This document shows, in pieces, positions 22,074-34,217 of a stretch of 64,000 bases of DNA (positions are counted from its first letter, which is position 1; each line of letters starts with the position of its first letter). The DNA is from Porogramme epimiltina (taxonomy: Eukaryota > Basidiomycota > Agaricomycetes > Polyporales > Polyporaceae). The translations under genes and the position numbers were made by a program. The stretch is from positions 1 to 64,000 of the forward strand of contig FTLJ01000428.1 of NCBI GenBank assembly GCA_900155495.1. Reading direction: 5' to 3'. A model generated the notes under the pieces. The model had not been told where the DNA came from. It saw nothing but the letters and a program-made list of their open reading frames with translations, and searched no databases.

Positions 22074-23675
22074 ATGGAGGGCAGACTCGCCCAGTTCGCC
22101 GCCCTTTCCCAGAAGGACAAGGTCGCCGCGTACCAGGCCCTCTTCAACGAAGTCATCTCCCGCGATGACCAGACCTCTCTCCCCCCAGACGTACACACTC
22201 TAGTCAACAATGTCGTCAATCAGGACTCTGTCGGACTTGTGATCAGTAGGCTCATCCTCTCTGAGCTCGTCAAGGCATTGTCCGACGGCAGAATCAAGAA
22301 CACTGATATCAGAAAAAGCATTGTCGAGGACACACTCAACATTATTCGCCCCCGCATCGTGAGCTACGAAGAGCAGGTACGTATGCATCCACAATCCGAG
22401 GACTCTGTGGCGCCCAACGGTATTGCCGTAGGTGAACATCCTAAGCTTCCAACTCGCGGACATTTTGGAAGAAGAGGAGGAATGGAGTGACGCTGCACGG
22501 ATTCTCATGGGCATCTCGCTAGATTCTGGCCAGAGGTGAGCGATATTAAGTTTCACGGTGGCGCACCCAATTCAAAACCTGCCTCCTCGGCGCAGAGCAC
22601 TACCGGACGAGGAAAAGCTACGCGTATACGTCCGCATCGTCCGTCTCCTTCTCGAGGACGAAGACTCGGTGCAAGCGGAGCGGTTCTACAACCGTGCAGC
22701 ACTAATCGCCCACTCCACGTCCGACAAGGAGATCCTCCTCTCTTTTAAGCTTTGTCAGGCGCGTATCAGCGACTACTCACGCAAATTCCTCGAGGCCGCG
22801 AGTCGATACCACGAGCTCAGCTGGGTACCTGAGATCGATGAAGAAGAGCGGAGCCACATGCTGTACGTCCCCGCGCTCGCCGCCGCTTCCCCCGTCTCCG
22901 CCCCCGTTCCCACCCTGAGCCCTCTCCGCCCCGCAGCTCCGCTGCCATGACCTGCGCGATCCTCGCGCCCGCGGGCCCGAACCGCTCGCGCGTGCTCGCC
23001 TCGCTCTGTCGCGACGAGCGCACGCAGGACCTGCCCGCGTTCCGAATCATGGAGAAGATGTTCCGCGACCGCATCCTCCGCCCGAGCGAGATCAAGGAGT
23101 TCGAGGGCACGCTCAAGGCGCACCAGCTCGCGCGCATCGAGGTCTCCACCAACGACCGCCTCGCGTCCCAGGTCGCCGACGACGACACCCCCGCGGAGCC
23201 GGGCGTGAGCTCCCGCAAGGGGCCGTCGACCGTGCTCGACCGCGCGGTGATGGAGCACAACCTGCTCGCGAGCTCGAAGGTGTACAACAACATCACCTTC
23301 CGCGGGCTGGGTACGCTTCTAGATGTCACCCCTGGTGCGGCGGAAACGATGGCAAGAAAGATGATCGAGCAGGGCCGTCTCAAGGGGTCCATCGACCAGG
23401 TGGAGAAGCTGATTCAGTTCGATGTCATGGGCGAGGAAGACGACGCGCAGGGCAAGGCCGGCGGCCTCGGCGACGTGGAGCAAGTCGAAGAAGATACCGG
23501 CGCCCCGTTCACAAAACGTTGGGACATGCAGATCCGGCTCACGGCCGCGAACGTGAGCTTGTTTATTTATTACATTTGGTTGCTACCGTGGCTGAACTCT
23601 ATGTTCAAGGTCGAGTCCATTGTGCAGCACCTGACGGAGAAGAGGCTAGTGAGACTGGGAATGGTACAACCGTGA
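22074..23675 (+). CDS. CSN4: COP9 signalosome subunit 4
   Basis: Five exons: 22074-22376, 22432-22535, 22596-22862, 22937-23552 and 23610-23675, giving 451 residues. CSN4 is a PCI-domain subunit of the complex that removes Nedd8 from cullins. The N-terminal helical repeats are clear (LVISRLILSELVKAL, ADILEEEEEWSDAARILMGI, RIVRLLLEDEDSVQAERFYNRA, KLCQARISDYSRKFLEAASRYHEL). The PCI winged helix (VYNNITFRGLGTLLDVTPGAAETMARKMI) follows in exon 4, then GAPFTKRWDMQIRLTAAN and the terminal helix ESIVQHLTEKRL. Length and order match the family. Exon 4 is markedly GC-richer than exons 1-3. The start is the first ATG of the conserved frame. A DCAF-type WD40 gene about 4 kb away would act in the same cullin pathway. 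Confidence 0.95.
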
Positions 23676-23806
23676 ACACGAATGCATTGCAATGTAACAT
23701 ATGTACTCTGATAGCAAGTGCGGATAGACAAAATCCGTGATGGATGTATGAACGACGACTTGATGACAATACAGAATCCGCTCGAGATCGATTACACATC
23801 TCATTA

Positions 23807-26720
23807 TCACCCCTCGTTCCGTCGTCGCTTATCTCGTTCCTTCTTGCTCTCCATCTCATGCCACTCACGATCAAGGACCGACATCCTGTAGGTCCTGTGA
23901 GCAGACATACGATACATCAATCGCATGCACACGTACCCGACTGGAGCGGCAGCTGGCGGGTTCTCTTGGTTGAAGTACGGAGCTTCCAAGGCGTGCAACG
24001 CCGTGATCCGCCGTTCAGGATTATAAGCCAACAGTTGCTCGGCGAGATCAAGGCCGGCAGGCGTAAGCCACCTAGTTGAAACTCAGCATCAGTGTACACG
24101 GGCACAGTACCACAATACATACTTTTTGAACTTTTCCCTGAAATGATTGGGAATGAACTGTGTTGGCTTGAATATCTCATACCATGGCAAGCTTGTGATC
24201 CCGGGCCATGTCTCAACGGTCGGAGTCCCCATTAGACCATATATCTTATATATCTGGTCTATTTCGTCGGCTCCCTGGAAGACGGGGTTCTTGACGAATA
24301 GCTCTAGCATGATACACCTAGTTGGTGTTGGCGACTAATGAGAGACTGTAACACACGATCCGCAACAAGAACAACGTACCCAGCGCTCCACATATCAACT
24401 TCAGGCCCATACACGGTAGCACCAAGGAGTAGCTCAGGTGGCCTATACCATTGAGTGATCACACGGTTTGTGTAGTCACTCTTGCGCCGCTTCTGGTAGA
24501 CACGAGCCAAGCCAAAATCGGCGAGCTTCAACTCACCGCGACTGTTGATGAGGATATTGGACCCCTTGATGTCACGATGGATGACACCCTTGTGGTGGAG
24601 GTATGCAAGCCCTGAGAGCATCTGGCGACAAAACGACTTCAAATGTGCTGGGGTAAACTTGAAGTCTGTCTGTCTTAGGACACCACTCAGGTCATGATCC
24701 ATGTACTCGATGACCATGTAGACAGTGCCTAGGGTGTCCGTCAGCCTCGTAGACACGATTTGGTCGAGGGTGCGCACCTTGTGAAGACATCATCTCGTGC
24801 AAGCGTACGACATTGTCATGGCGGAGTGACTGCAAGAGCTTCACTTCTCGCATGGCGGTGACCGGGAAACCCTCCCGTTCTCCTTCCATCTTGATCTGCT
24901 TGAGAGCCACCATTCGGCCCGACGCCGTGTGGCTGGCCTTGTATACCTTGCCGAACGTCCCGGTACCTACATGCCCAAGGACCACATACAATTTCTCCTT
25001 AGGCATCTCCGGTACCTGCGGTCGTGGTCGTCGTACAGGAGGACTATGGGGCCGGCCGTTACGAACATTGTGAGGACTTGGTGACCGACCACGTCCAAGT
25101 TGCTCCCACCCTCCATCGTGCACAGGGGAGTCGTTGACACTTGTCGTTTGTAGCTCAGGTGAAGGTTCTCTAGAGGGGCTCCGAGGAATTTGATGAGACG
25201 AGGATGGCGGGCTATCATCATCCTCCTTGGGGAAAAACCGGTTTAGTGCGCTACTGCTCGGCATGACGGGTTTGAAGCCCGTCTTCTTTCCTAGTGAGGT
25301 CCTCCCTGACGCAATGATGGATTTACGCATCTCCGGAGATTGATGAGTGGGAGGGGGCGAGTCCGTGCGTTGGGGTGAGGGGGCTTGAGGGGGAGGCATC
25401 GATGTATTGGGTCGTTGAGGGAGGGAAGTAGACGGAAAGAGCTATGTCTTACCATCAATATGGCACACCCATACGATACTGTGTCACTCACGTCTGTCAA
25501 CTTCCCGTTACTATGCTTATTTTTCCCTTTCCGATTTTGACCATTGCGCGACTTGGGTACAGGAATCTCCTTGACAGCCGTCACCTGTGGAAGCCTATGA
25601 ACCGCCTTCGGACGGTCTCGGGGACTTTGTGTTGGGCTACGACTTCGACTACGACTATAGCTCGATGTCGATGTGTCTCGACGTCTGCCCCGGCCACGGC
25701 TACTGGTGCTCTCGGGCGAAGATTGAGGGGAGCGTGAATATCGTCGGTGTCGACGTTCACGGTCTCGGTTCCTGTCGGAATAGCTGGGACTGCGGCCACC
25801 ACGAGGAGGGCTGTCATCTCGGCGACGACGTTTGGGGGTATCGAACGACCTTGAGCGACTACGATAGGACCGACGGGAATAATAAGATTCGGCGGGGGAG
25901 CGGGAGCGACCGGGCGACGTGGAATGCCGATGACGACGCTTCCCTGATGTGGGAGCGCTCTTCTTGGATGAACTAGGCTCTCGGCGGGTCCAGCTAAAGG
26001 TGAGTAGATGAGGGGGTGAGTGCCGTGGTACCCTGGAACAGTCTACATAAAACCCACGCACTTGTTCAGCTGACTGTCGTCGTCACGCCAGCTACGCTTT
26101 TGCTGCTGTTGCTGCTTGTTGCTGCCCTTCTTGTTCCCTTTATTTTTTCCCTTGGACTTGCCGCCGTTCTGGCCACGCTGGGTCGAGGCGGAACTCGCGC
26201 CAGCGTCGCGACGACCAGGCTTCCATGACGCAGACGGCTCCCAAGAGCGATCCTCCCGATTGGAAGACTCGCCACGCCCAGAGCCCCAGGCCTTGGACGG
26301 CTCATCCCAGCTTTGCGCTGCGCTGGACTGCTTCCTCGACTCCCATCCGTTGTCCCGCGTCCACTCTCGCACGTCACCGTCACGCCTCTCGTCCCTCCAA
26401 TCCCCGTTATCGTATCGAGAACTACCCCCGCGGTTGAGACCTCCAGGGCGGTCGTTGTGTCGGTGATTCGGCGTCCAGCCCATTGCGTCCTGTGAAAACG
26501 AACGTTGAACGCATGCAACCAGGCAACGCCCCGAGCACACGGCGAGCGGAAGAAAGGGATTTCTTACGTCGTTGTAGCCATGCCTCGACCATGCCTCCCC
26601 GTCTCGGCCTTCGTGGGGGTCTCCTCCTCGCCGCTGGTCATCTCTGCGGTCACCCCCGTACCGGTCTGCAGCTGCCTCGGACATACGCCAGCGGTCATCG
26701 ACGTCGTGACGACTGCGCAT
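23807..26720 (-). CDS. CTK1: CTD kinase CTK1/CDK12-type cyclin-dependent kinase
   Basis: Eight exons: 26720-26568, 26489-26062, 25993-25492, 25441-24778, 24728-24380, 24317-24123, 24071-23937 and 23894-23807, giving 837 residues. The kinase domain begins near residue 510: LGHVGTGTFGKVYKA (P-loop), VALKQIKMEGE, the cyclin-binding helix PVTAMREV, HRDIKGSN (catalytic loop), DFGLARV and RVITQWYRPPELLLGA. With its partner cyclin it phosphorylates the RNA polymerase II CTD on Ser2 in elongation. The first 500 residues are Arg/Ser- and Gly-rich, with an SR-like stretch, a Lys/Gln run (KGSNKQQQQQK) and a Pro-rich part, like metazoan CDK12/13 rather than the short yeast Ctk1 leader. The ATG at 26720 is the first in the leader that I can find downstream of about 27130. 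Confidence 0.92.
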
Positions 26721-27743
26721 GTTCGTACCTTGGGGGAATGCTGGTGTTTTCCGGTGGTAGTGGTGGTGGTGGTAGGGGTCGAAGTCGGATGTGCTGGTCT
26801 TGTTGGTGTGTGAGCGTGAGTCTGAGCGGCTTCGCTGACAGGAACTCGTGATGCAAAGTCTGCCCCTCCAAAGGGATACGGGGTGGATTCTGACGCTCCT
26901 CTTGCTCGGGCTACAACGTTTGGGCGTGTTTGAGTCGCGTAAAGTGGGTTGGTGGGAGGCGGCAAGATGAGCGTGCGCGTGTTGGTGGACGCTCGCGTTA
27001 CGTGTAGTTCGTGGCGGCGCAGAGCCAAAGATCCCGGATACCTCAAATTGGGCGCAGTCGTCTCTCTCTCTTTACACTGAATGATGGAATGTATGCCTTC
27101 GCAGTAGTTGAAAGGGCTGAATATAGGGCGCAGAAGTTGATTGGAGGGTAAGCTGAATAGTCAATGTCGGTGCACCAGACGGGCAAAGACGGCGCACTTA
27201 CACACAGGATGAAAAAATGGACGTGGTGCCGCTGAAACGATATTTAGCTCTTAGTGTGTGGAGCGTGCAAATACCGACGGTGGTGTGTGTTGAGGGCAGT
27301 GCGTGGTGCTGAATGGCCCTCGATGGGTGGTCGTGGCGCGAACCAGAGTGCAGTTGCGCCGGCGACGACAGAGGAATCATCAACCCCCGACTTTCCGCGA
27401 CATTCAGCGCAAACAGATTCTAGTAGCAATTCGTCCGCTCGTTGCGAGAGAGTTCCCGAGGGGGGTTAGACCGTCTGTACAGTAGCACCGACGGCAGAAC
27501 TCTGGCAAATGAGAACGGCGTGGTGGTCTGCTGCAAGGCGGGTGGGCCCGCTCGCCGGGAGCGGCCGCAAGGCGCGGACCGCCCTCGTGCGGCGCGCCGT
27601 GCGGACTGCGCGTGCAGGCTGCAGGGCTGCAGCACCCACAACATAGTATCACCGTCTAAATAGAATTACAACAGTACTTCGAGCATACATGAGTCACAAT
27701 ACATTCCCCCATCTCGGACATGGGCACATAGGCCATAATCATT
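26721..27743. other. CTK1 leader/promoter and DCAF 3' region, no gene seen
   Basis: About 1 kb. The CTK1 frame stays open upstream to about 26840, where a CAG acceptor-like site precedes RS-rich codons, but no ATG is available. This suggests a long or spliced 5' UTR. A GC-rich hairpin-prone block lies at 27530-27630. I found no tRNA or further gene. Confidence 0.5.
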
Positions 27744-29900
27744 TCACTGGAAGTTGCACTCTGCTGGGTCCTCTCCGTCTTCGGACTGAGCCATTGACTG
27801 GACACGCTGATAATACCTAAGTAGATGGGACAAGTTGATTCCCCTTCGTCCAGGGGCAGCAGCGGCAGTGTTCCGGTTCATGATAGACTCGGCTTTGTCC
27901 ATTTGAGAAAAGCGACTAGGACCGAAGGTAGGTGCAAAGAGCTACATGAAGAGGGTATTAAATGAGATGCGCGATACGAATGTAAGACTAAACGTACCTT
28001 GACAGAGTAGTCAATGCCGCTGACGGCTACCAGAGGGAGGTGCGGATGCCCTTCAATCACATTGACAACGCTTCCGTCACCTTCCAGAATATTGTGCAGC
28101 CGGCCAGTGGCCTTTTCCCACATGAACCAGCTGCCGTCATCAGACCCGGACACAACGAATTCATCTCGCGGCCCCAGAAAGTTCACTACATGATTTCGTC
28201 AGTTATAATTTTAACAAACATGAACGCCGCTCACCATCCTTGATCGTCTCCACATTGCAAATCCCTGCGTAGCGTGACCTGGGCATAACGATAGGAACGG
28301 TACTGTATGAATGCCTCGGTCCGTGCAATGCCTCGTCGTCGTCTTCAGAATCCGTAACCTCGGCATCTTCGAAGTCTCGGGAATCAATGTCTTCTGCTGC
28401 GTCGTTTAGTAGCTGTTCTTGTTCTTCGGCGAAGGCGGAGTCAACCCCTGAGCTTGAGGCTTCATCTGTGAGGAAGCGTTCGATGTCTTCATCCATCATA
28501 GCATCGCGTTCTAACATCTCGTGCGACCCATGCTCTGTAGGCGCGGCAGCCATAGTCGTACGTTTGTTCAAATTGGCCTTCCTGTTGGGAGAAAGGATAG
28601 ATGACGCCTGGCTTGCCATATTTGTTGGTTCAGGATCGTCTCGGGTGGAGTAGAGGTAGACTGCGTCGGCACTATAGGCTGCGGAGGTGTCAGTCAGTAC
28701 AGCGACGTCACATCAAAGATGGCGGGCTCACAAAGCAGGACTTCATGTCCATTACTTGAGGCCATTCTCGTCCCGGTGACGTGTTCTCGACCTTTGCTCT
28801 CGTGGGGCCCTCGCGACTTACGACCAAATCTCCGAACGCAAGTTGTCAATTCATCCTCGGCCGGTGGGCGTCCCCATTCCTCATGGAATTGACGGCCAGC
28901 ATGACGTCTGTCGAAGAGATATCCCTGGACAGCGATTTTAATGAGCCGTATATCGCGGCTGAAGACCATCGGCACTCACGTATGGCAGCGATCCTGCTAC
29001 TACAAATTGATATGGCGTTAAGGGTGAAAGAGAGATCGAAGACAGCTCGTCTTTGACTCGTACGAGGGGTGCGGGACAGGATCCCCTTCCCCCGCATAAA
29101 TGTGTCACTCGGAGGTCGTGCTGGCGAACCGTCCCGTCCTGGTATCATTACGATCATTGGTAAATATGAAGCCTCTCTCTCGTGTGAGGGGCTCACCTCT
29201 GCCACGGTTAGGAACAAATCCGGGCTGTCTTCGGTGACTATCCTCTTGACTCGGCCACTGTGACAGCGGATGACATGGGTTACTGCTGCCCGAGCACTGT
29301 ACTCGGTTTCTCCTGTGTGTACGGGATTCCCCGCCGCTCTCTCGTGGTCAAATACACGTACTTGACGGTCGCCAGCTACAGTAGCTCTTGACCAATGTCA
29401 GAGTAGCCCGAAACGATTGATGAAGGACACATACATGCGAGACGAATTGGGCAGCATTTGCGCGTTGAATACGTTTGCTCTATGGCCGGTGTTGATGATA
29501 GTTTCGCAAATGAACGGGTACTGTTCTTCAGGATTGTTCGGGTCCATGCGCCAGATACGCACACTTGGGAAGGGGTTTACTAGTGGCTATCAGAGAACAC
29601 AGTTCTCAGAGACTCACTTTGTATCATCACCACTACTGATCAGAACGTCCCCTCCTTTGCCCCATGAGAGGGCATTCACGCACCTGCATACATTCCGATG
29701 GGTATCCCAAGATTCTAATAGAAAGGGCGCACATACCCAGTATGCCCTGGCATATCATCGCCTCCAAGAACCTTCACTCTATCCAACCCACCGCTCAAAT
29801 AGGATGCGGAGAGAGAGCTTTCTTTCCACCAGCTCGATCGCCGGAAAGAAGGAGGTTGTAACGCCTTATCGTATAAACTTTGAATCACGGGAGAGGGCAT
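27744..29900 (-). CDS. WD40 protein of the DDB1-CUL4-associated factor (DCAF6/8) type
   Basis: Nine exons: 29900-29737, 29683-29618, 29563-29435, 29386-29197, 29138-28980, 28924-28732, 28678-28235, 28185-27998 and 27941-27744, giving 576 residues. WD repeats: GHTGCVNALSWGKGGDVLIS, GDDTNVRIWRM, GHRANVFNAQMLP, IATVAGDRQVRVFDHER, DLFLTVAEDGTVRQHDLR, VLLSYSADAVYLYS. An acidic insert about 95 residues long (EDIDSRDFEDAEVTDSEDDDE) sits between repeats, then GPRDEFVVSGSDDGSWFMWEK and GHPHLPLVAVSGIDYSVKLFAPT. The last pair is typical of DCAF6/DCAF8/WDTC1 proteins, substrate receptors of CUL4-DDB1 ligases. The DCAF role is inferred from family resemblance. The acceptor of exon 3 was chosen at 29563 because the nearer-looking acceptor (29579) breaks the WD frame. 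Confidence 0.82.
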
Positions 29901-30230
29901 GTCGGGTTGGAGTTCGAATATTTGGTCGGCTGTTGCCTAAGATAATTCGACAGGATTCATACAAGAGATCAGCGAGGGTCCTGATCATGGTACACAAGAG
30001 GGCTCTCGAACATTTGACGCCCTGACCGATGTACATAATACACGGGCACCATGACATCATAAGTTGGGATGGCATGTTCGTCAAAAATCTTTCACTTCAA
30101 ACGAACTAGTAACTGGAACAATAATGCGTGATTCCGAGGGCGACTATATGTTGTACATGCAGGTATCAAGTGAACGTGGAACAAACACGAAGCCGTGATC
30201 GTATCGTAAACAGCCTTCAAAACGTGAAAC
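29901..30230. other. DCAF promoter and PEP4 3' region
   Basis: Spacer of 330 bp between two minus-strand genes; no coding or RNA signal seen. Confidence 0.5.
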
Positions 30231-31784
<1,554 letters not shown>

Positions 31785-32115
31785 GGTGGTTCGAGGTCAA
31801 GCGCAGGCGCAGCCCAACTAGGCGTCGTCACCGTGTCCTAGTGTTGGGGCGGGTCACTGGGTGACGTAACGGGGTACTCGGCCAGTCCGTGCGTCACCCG
31901 TGCGGTCCATCGCCGATCCCCGCCGCCCTCCCACGGAACGGATCAGTCGCCTCCGGAGCTCCGGCCGACGCCGGGACGCGTCGTGGGCGCGTCGTGTTGA
32001 AGACGAGCACAACGGTGGCGACGGTCCCCGCGCCTTTGACCTCGCCGTCTTTATCCCGCTCCGCACAATACATTCCGTCGTCCTCGCCTGAGAGACCCCC
32101 ACCACCCCTTCGACC
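31785..32115. promoter_or_regulatory. Divergent promoter between PEP4 and the bromodomain gene
   Basis: The 331-bp, GC-rich region is the only space available for both promoters. Long ORFs on both strands here lack motifs. Confidence 0.5.
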
Positions 32116-34093
32116 ATGGCGACCGGGACCCGCACACGGAGGGCGGCGTCGACACCCGAGCTCGACGCGTCCGCCCTCAGTAACGTCGAACGACTCATCT
32201 TCGCGCAGGCGGTCCACGAGTTTGGGTCAAATGCATGGCAAGAGATTGCGAAAATGCTCTCCAAACACCCCCTCGTGGCTCAGCCCAAGGGCGTCTTTAC
32301 CCCACAAGTCAGGTCACGCCTTGAGGTCAATGAGTAACATGCTCATGCCCGCTGGATTTTGCAGTCATGCACGGCTCTCTACGAACGCCTCATGGAAGAA
32401 GCGGGATTGGAATGGTGAGGAAGTTCAATGGTGGAGATACTGCCCCGACTGACCCCATCCTAGGTCTGAAACTGACACAGCTCCCCGATGTAAGTTGAAA
32501 CACCTAAACATACACCAAAACCCCCACGAACCGATATTGCAGTACAGAGGCATTTAAGGCTTGCTCAACGGTTCTATGTCGCACGCGTCACCGAGCTCAG
32601 GGAGTTGATCGCTGCCGAAGAAGCGAAGTTTAAGTATGTTGCTCAGCTTAGTTGAAAGATTGATCTAACTATTGCGTGCATAGAAAACTCGCCACGGAAA
32701 TTGATGAAATCCGAAGTGGGGCATGGGACCATAAGATTCTGGTTACTATGGGTGTGGAAGCCGATGTGGAGGCCCCTACTGAAGTAGTATCCGAGTCCCT
32801 TGAAGTTGAAGAGCCCGAACCTCCCAAGCCTGAGAATGGATTGAAAGAAGAGGAAGAGGAAGAGGAGAGAGCTCCTGTTGTTCCGCCACCAATAGAGCCG
32901 CCACCAGTAGAGCCGCCACCAGAGACCCCCAAGGTTAGTGTTCTCTCATCCAATTTGATGGGGGTATGTCTGACAACAATCGTCAAGGAGGATGAACAGG
33001 CCGTCGACGATGTTATTGAGCTCTCCGATTCACCATCACCATCTGAGCATGATGCGGAAGAAAAGGTGTGTTACACGTGTACCACTTTTGTCGTTGACTG
33101 ATGGCATGTTATAAGGAGGAGGGCTCGGACAATGAAGCTGTGGATGAGCTCATCGGCAACTTTGGTTCCGACAAGGTCCCGCCAGAGACTCAGGAGCGTG
33201 ATGATGCCCCGTCTCCTGCTCCAAAACAACCCTCGCCTGAAGCAGATGTCGCAGACGAAATGCAGGTAGACCAAGAAACTGTCAAGGCTGACGATGAAGT
33301 CTCCGAGCGTTCTGCAGACACCTCCAAAGGCGACGCCCCTCCTGCTTCAAGAGAGCAGTCTGAAGAGGCGCAGGAGATGGACGAACTTGAACCTGATATC
33401 GAACCAGGCCCGTCCAAACGCGCAGAAGGTCAGGCCCTCTGCGTTCCGCCACTGCTTATTCCCGTACTGAAATCTACATATAGGCAAGCGCAAAGCGGAG
33501 GATGAGGATTCGGTGATGCTTGATGCACAACGCGAGAAGAAGCGGCCGAGGGAAGAGTCCGAACCCGTCGACGACGACGAAGGTCGGTCTGCCCCTCAAA
33601 CGCCTTCCAATCCAGAACGAGACCCTCAGCCCCATGCAGGCGCGTTCAAGACGCGACGCAGCCAGCGGTCGGGCACAGGTGGCGGCGAAATGCACGTCGT
33701 GTCGAAGCGGTTCCAAAACATGATTGGTATGCTTCACTCTCAGATCTCACAGCATCGGTACGGAAACATCTTCCACAACCCTATCAAGAAGTCGGAGGCC
33801 CCCGACTATGGAGACATTGTCAAGCGGCCGATGGACCTCAAGACGATCAAGTCACGCGTCAAAGACGGGCTAGTATCGAACTCGTTGGAGTTCCAGCGCG
33901 ATATCTTCCTGATGTTCGCGAATGCCATGATGTACAATCGCCCAGGTTCAGAGATCTACAATATGGCAGAAGAGGTGAGTGCCACTACCCCTGCGCTTTG
34001 ACCGCTGAATTGAGGTGTATGCTATAGATGTTAATGTCGAGCGAGCGCGATATCAATGCGTTCAGGCAGACAGAGGGTTTTCATCGCATGTAG
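32116..34093 (+). CDS. BDC1: Bromodomain protein, Bdc1/BRD8-like NuA4 subunit
   Basis: Nine exons: 32116-32307, 32365-32414, 32464-32489, 32543-32633, 32684-32933, 32988-33065, 33116-33428, 33484-33974 and 34028-34093, giving 518 residues. The N-terminus is a SANT-like helical motif (NVERLIFAQAVHEFGSNAWQEIAKML) followed by a coiled region (RVTELRELIAAEEAKF, then KLATEIDEIRSGAWDHKI). This arrangement is typical of BRD8 and S. pombe Bdc1. A long acidic, Pro-rich linker follows. The bromodomain (about residues 405-510) contains SQHRYGNIFHNPIKKSEAPD, Y.DIVKRPMDLKTIKSRV and MMYNRPGSEIY, with the acetyl-lysine-binding Asn present. It ends 125 bp from the TRA1 stop, in convergent orientation. The assignment to NuA4 rests on the SANT-plus-bromodomain architecture. 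Confidence 0.85.
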
Positions 34094-34217
34094 CTATCAT
34101 CTGCAGAGTCTAGGAATATATGCATTATGCGACCGTACGAATCTAGTAAACAGAGTAGTAATAGTACAAGTACAACGTCCGATGACAAGCAATCCACAAG
34201 AATACACAGGAGCAAAA

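Noticed and set aside
27404..27652. Cys-rich 82-codon minus-strand ORF
   Set aside because: It lies in a GC-rich intergenic block with no promoter, splice or family evidence.
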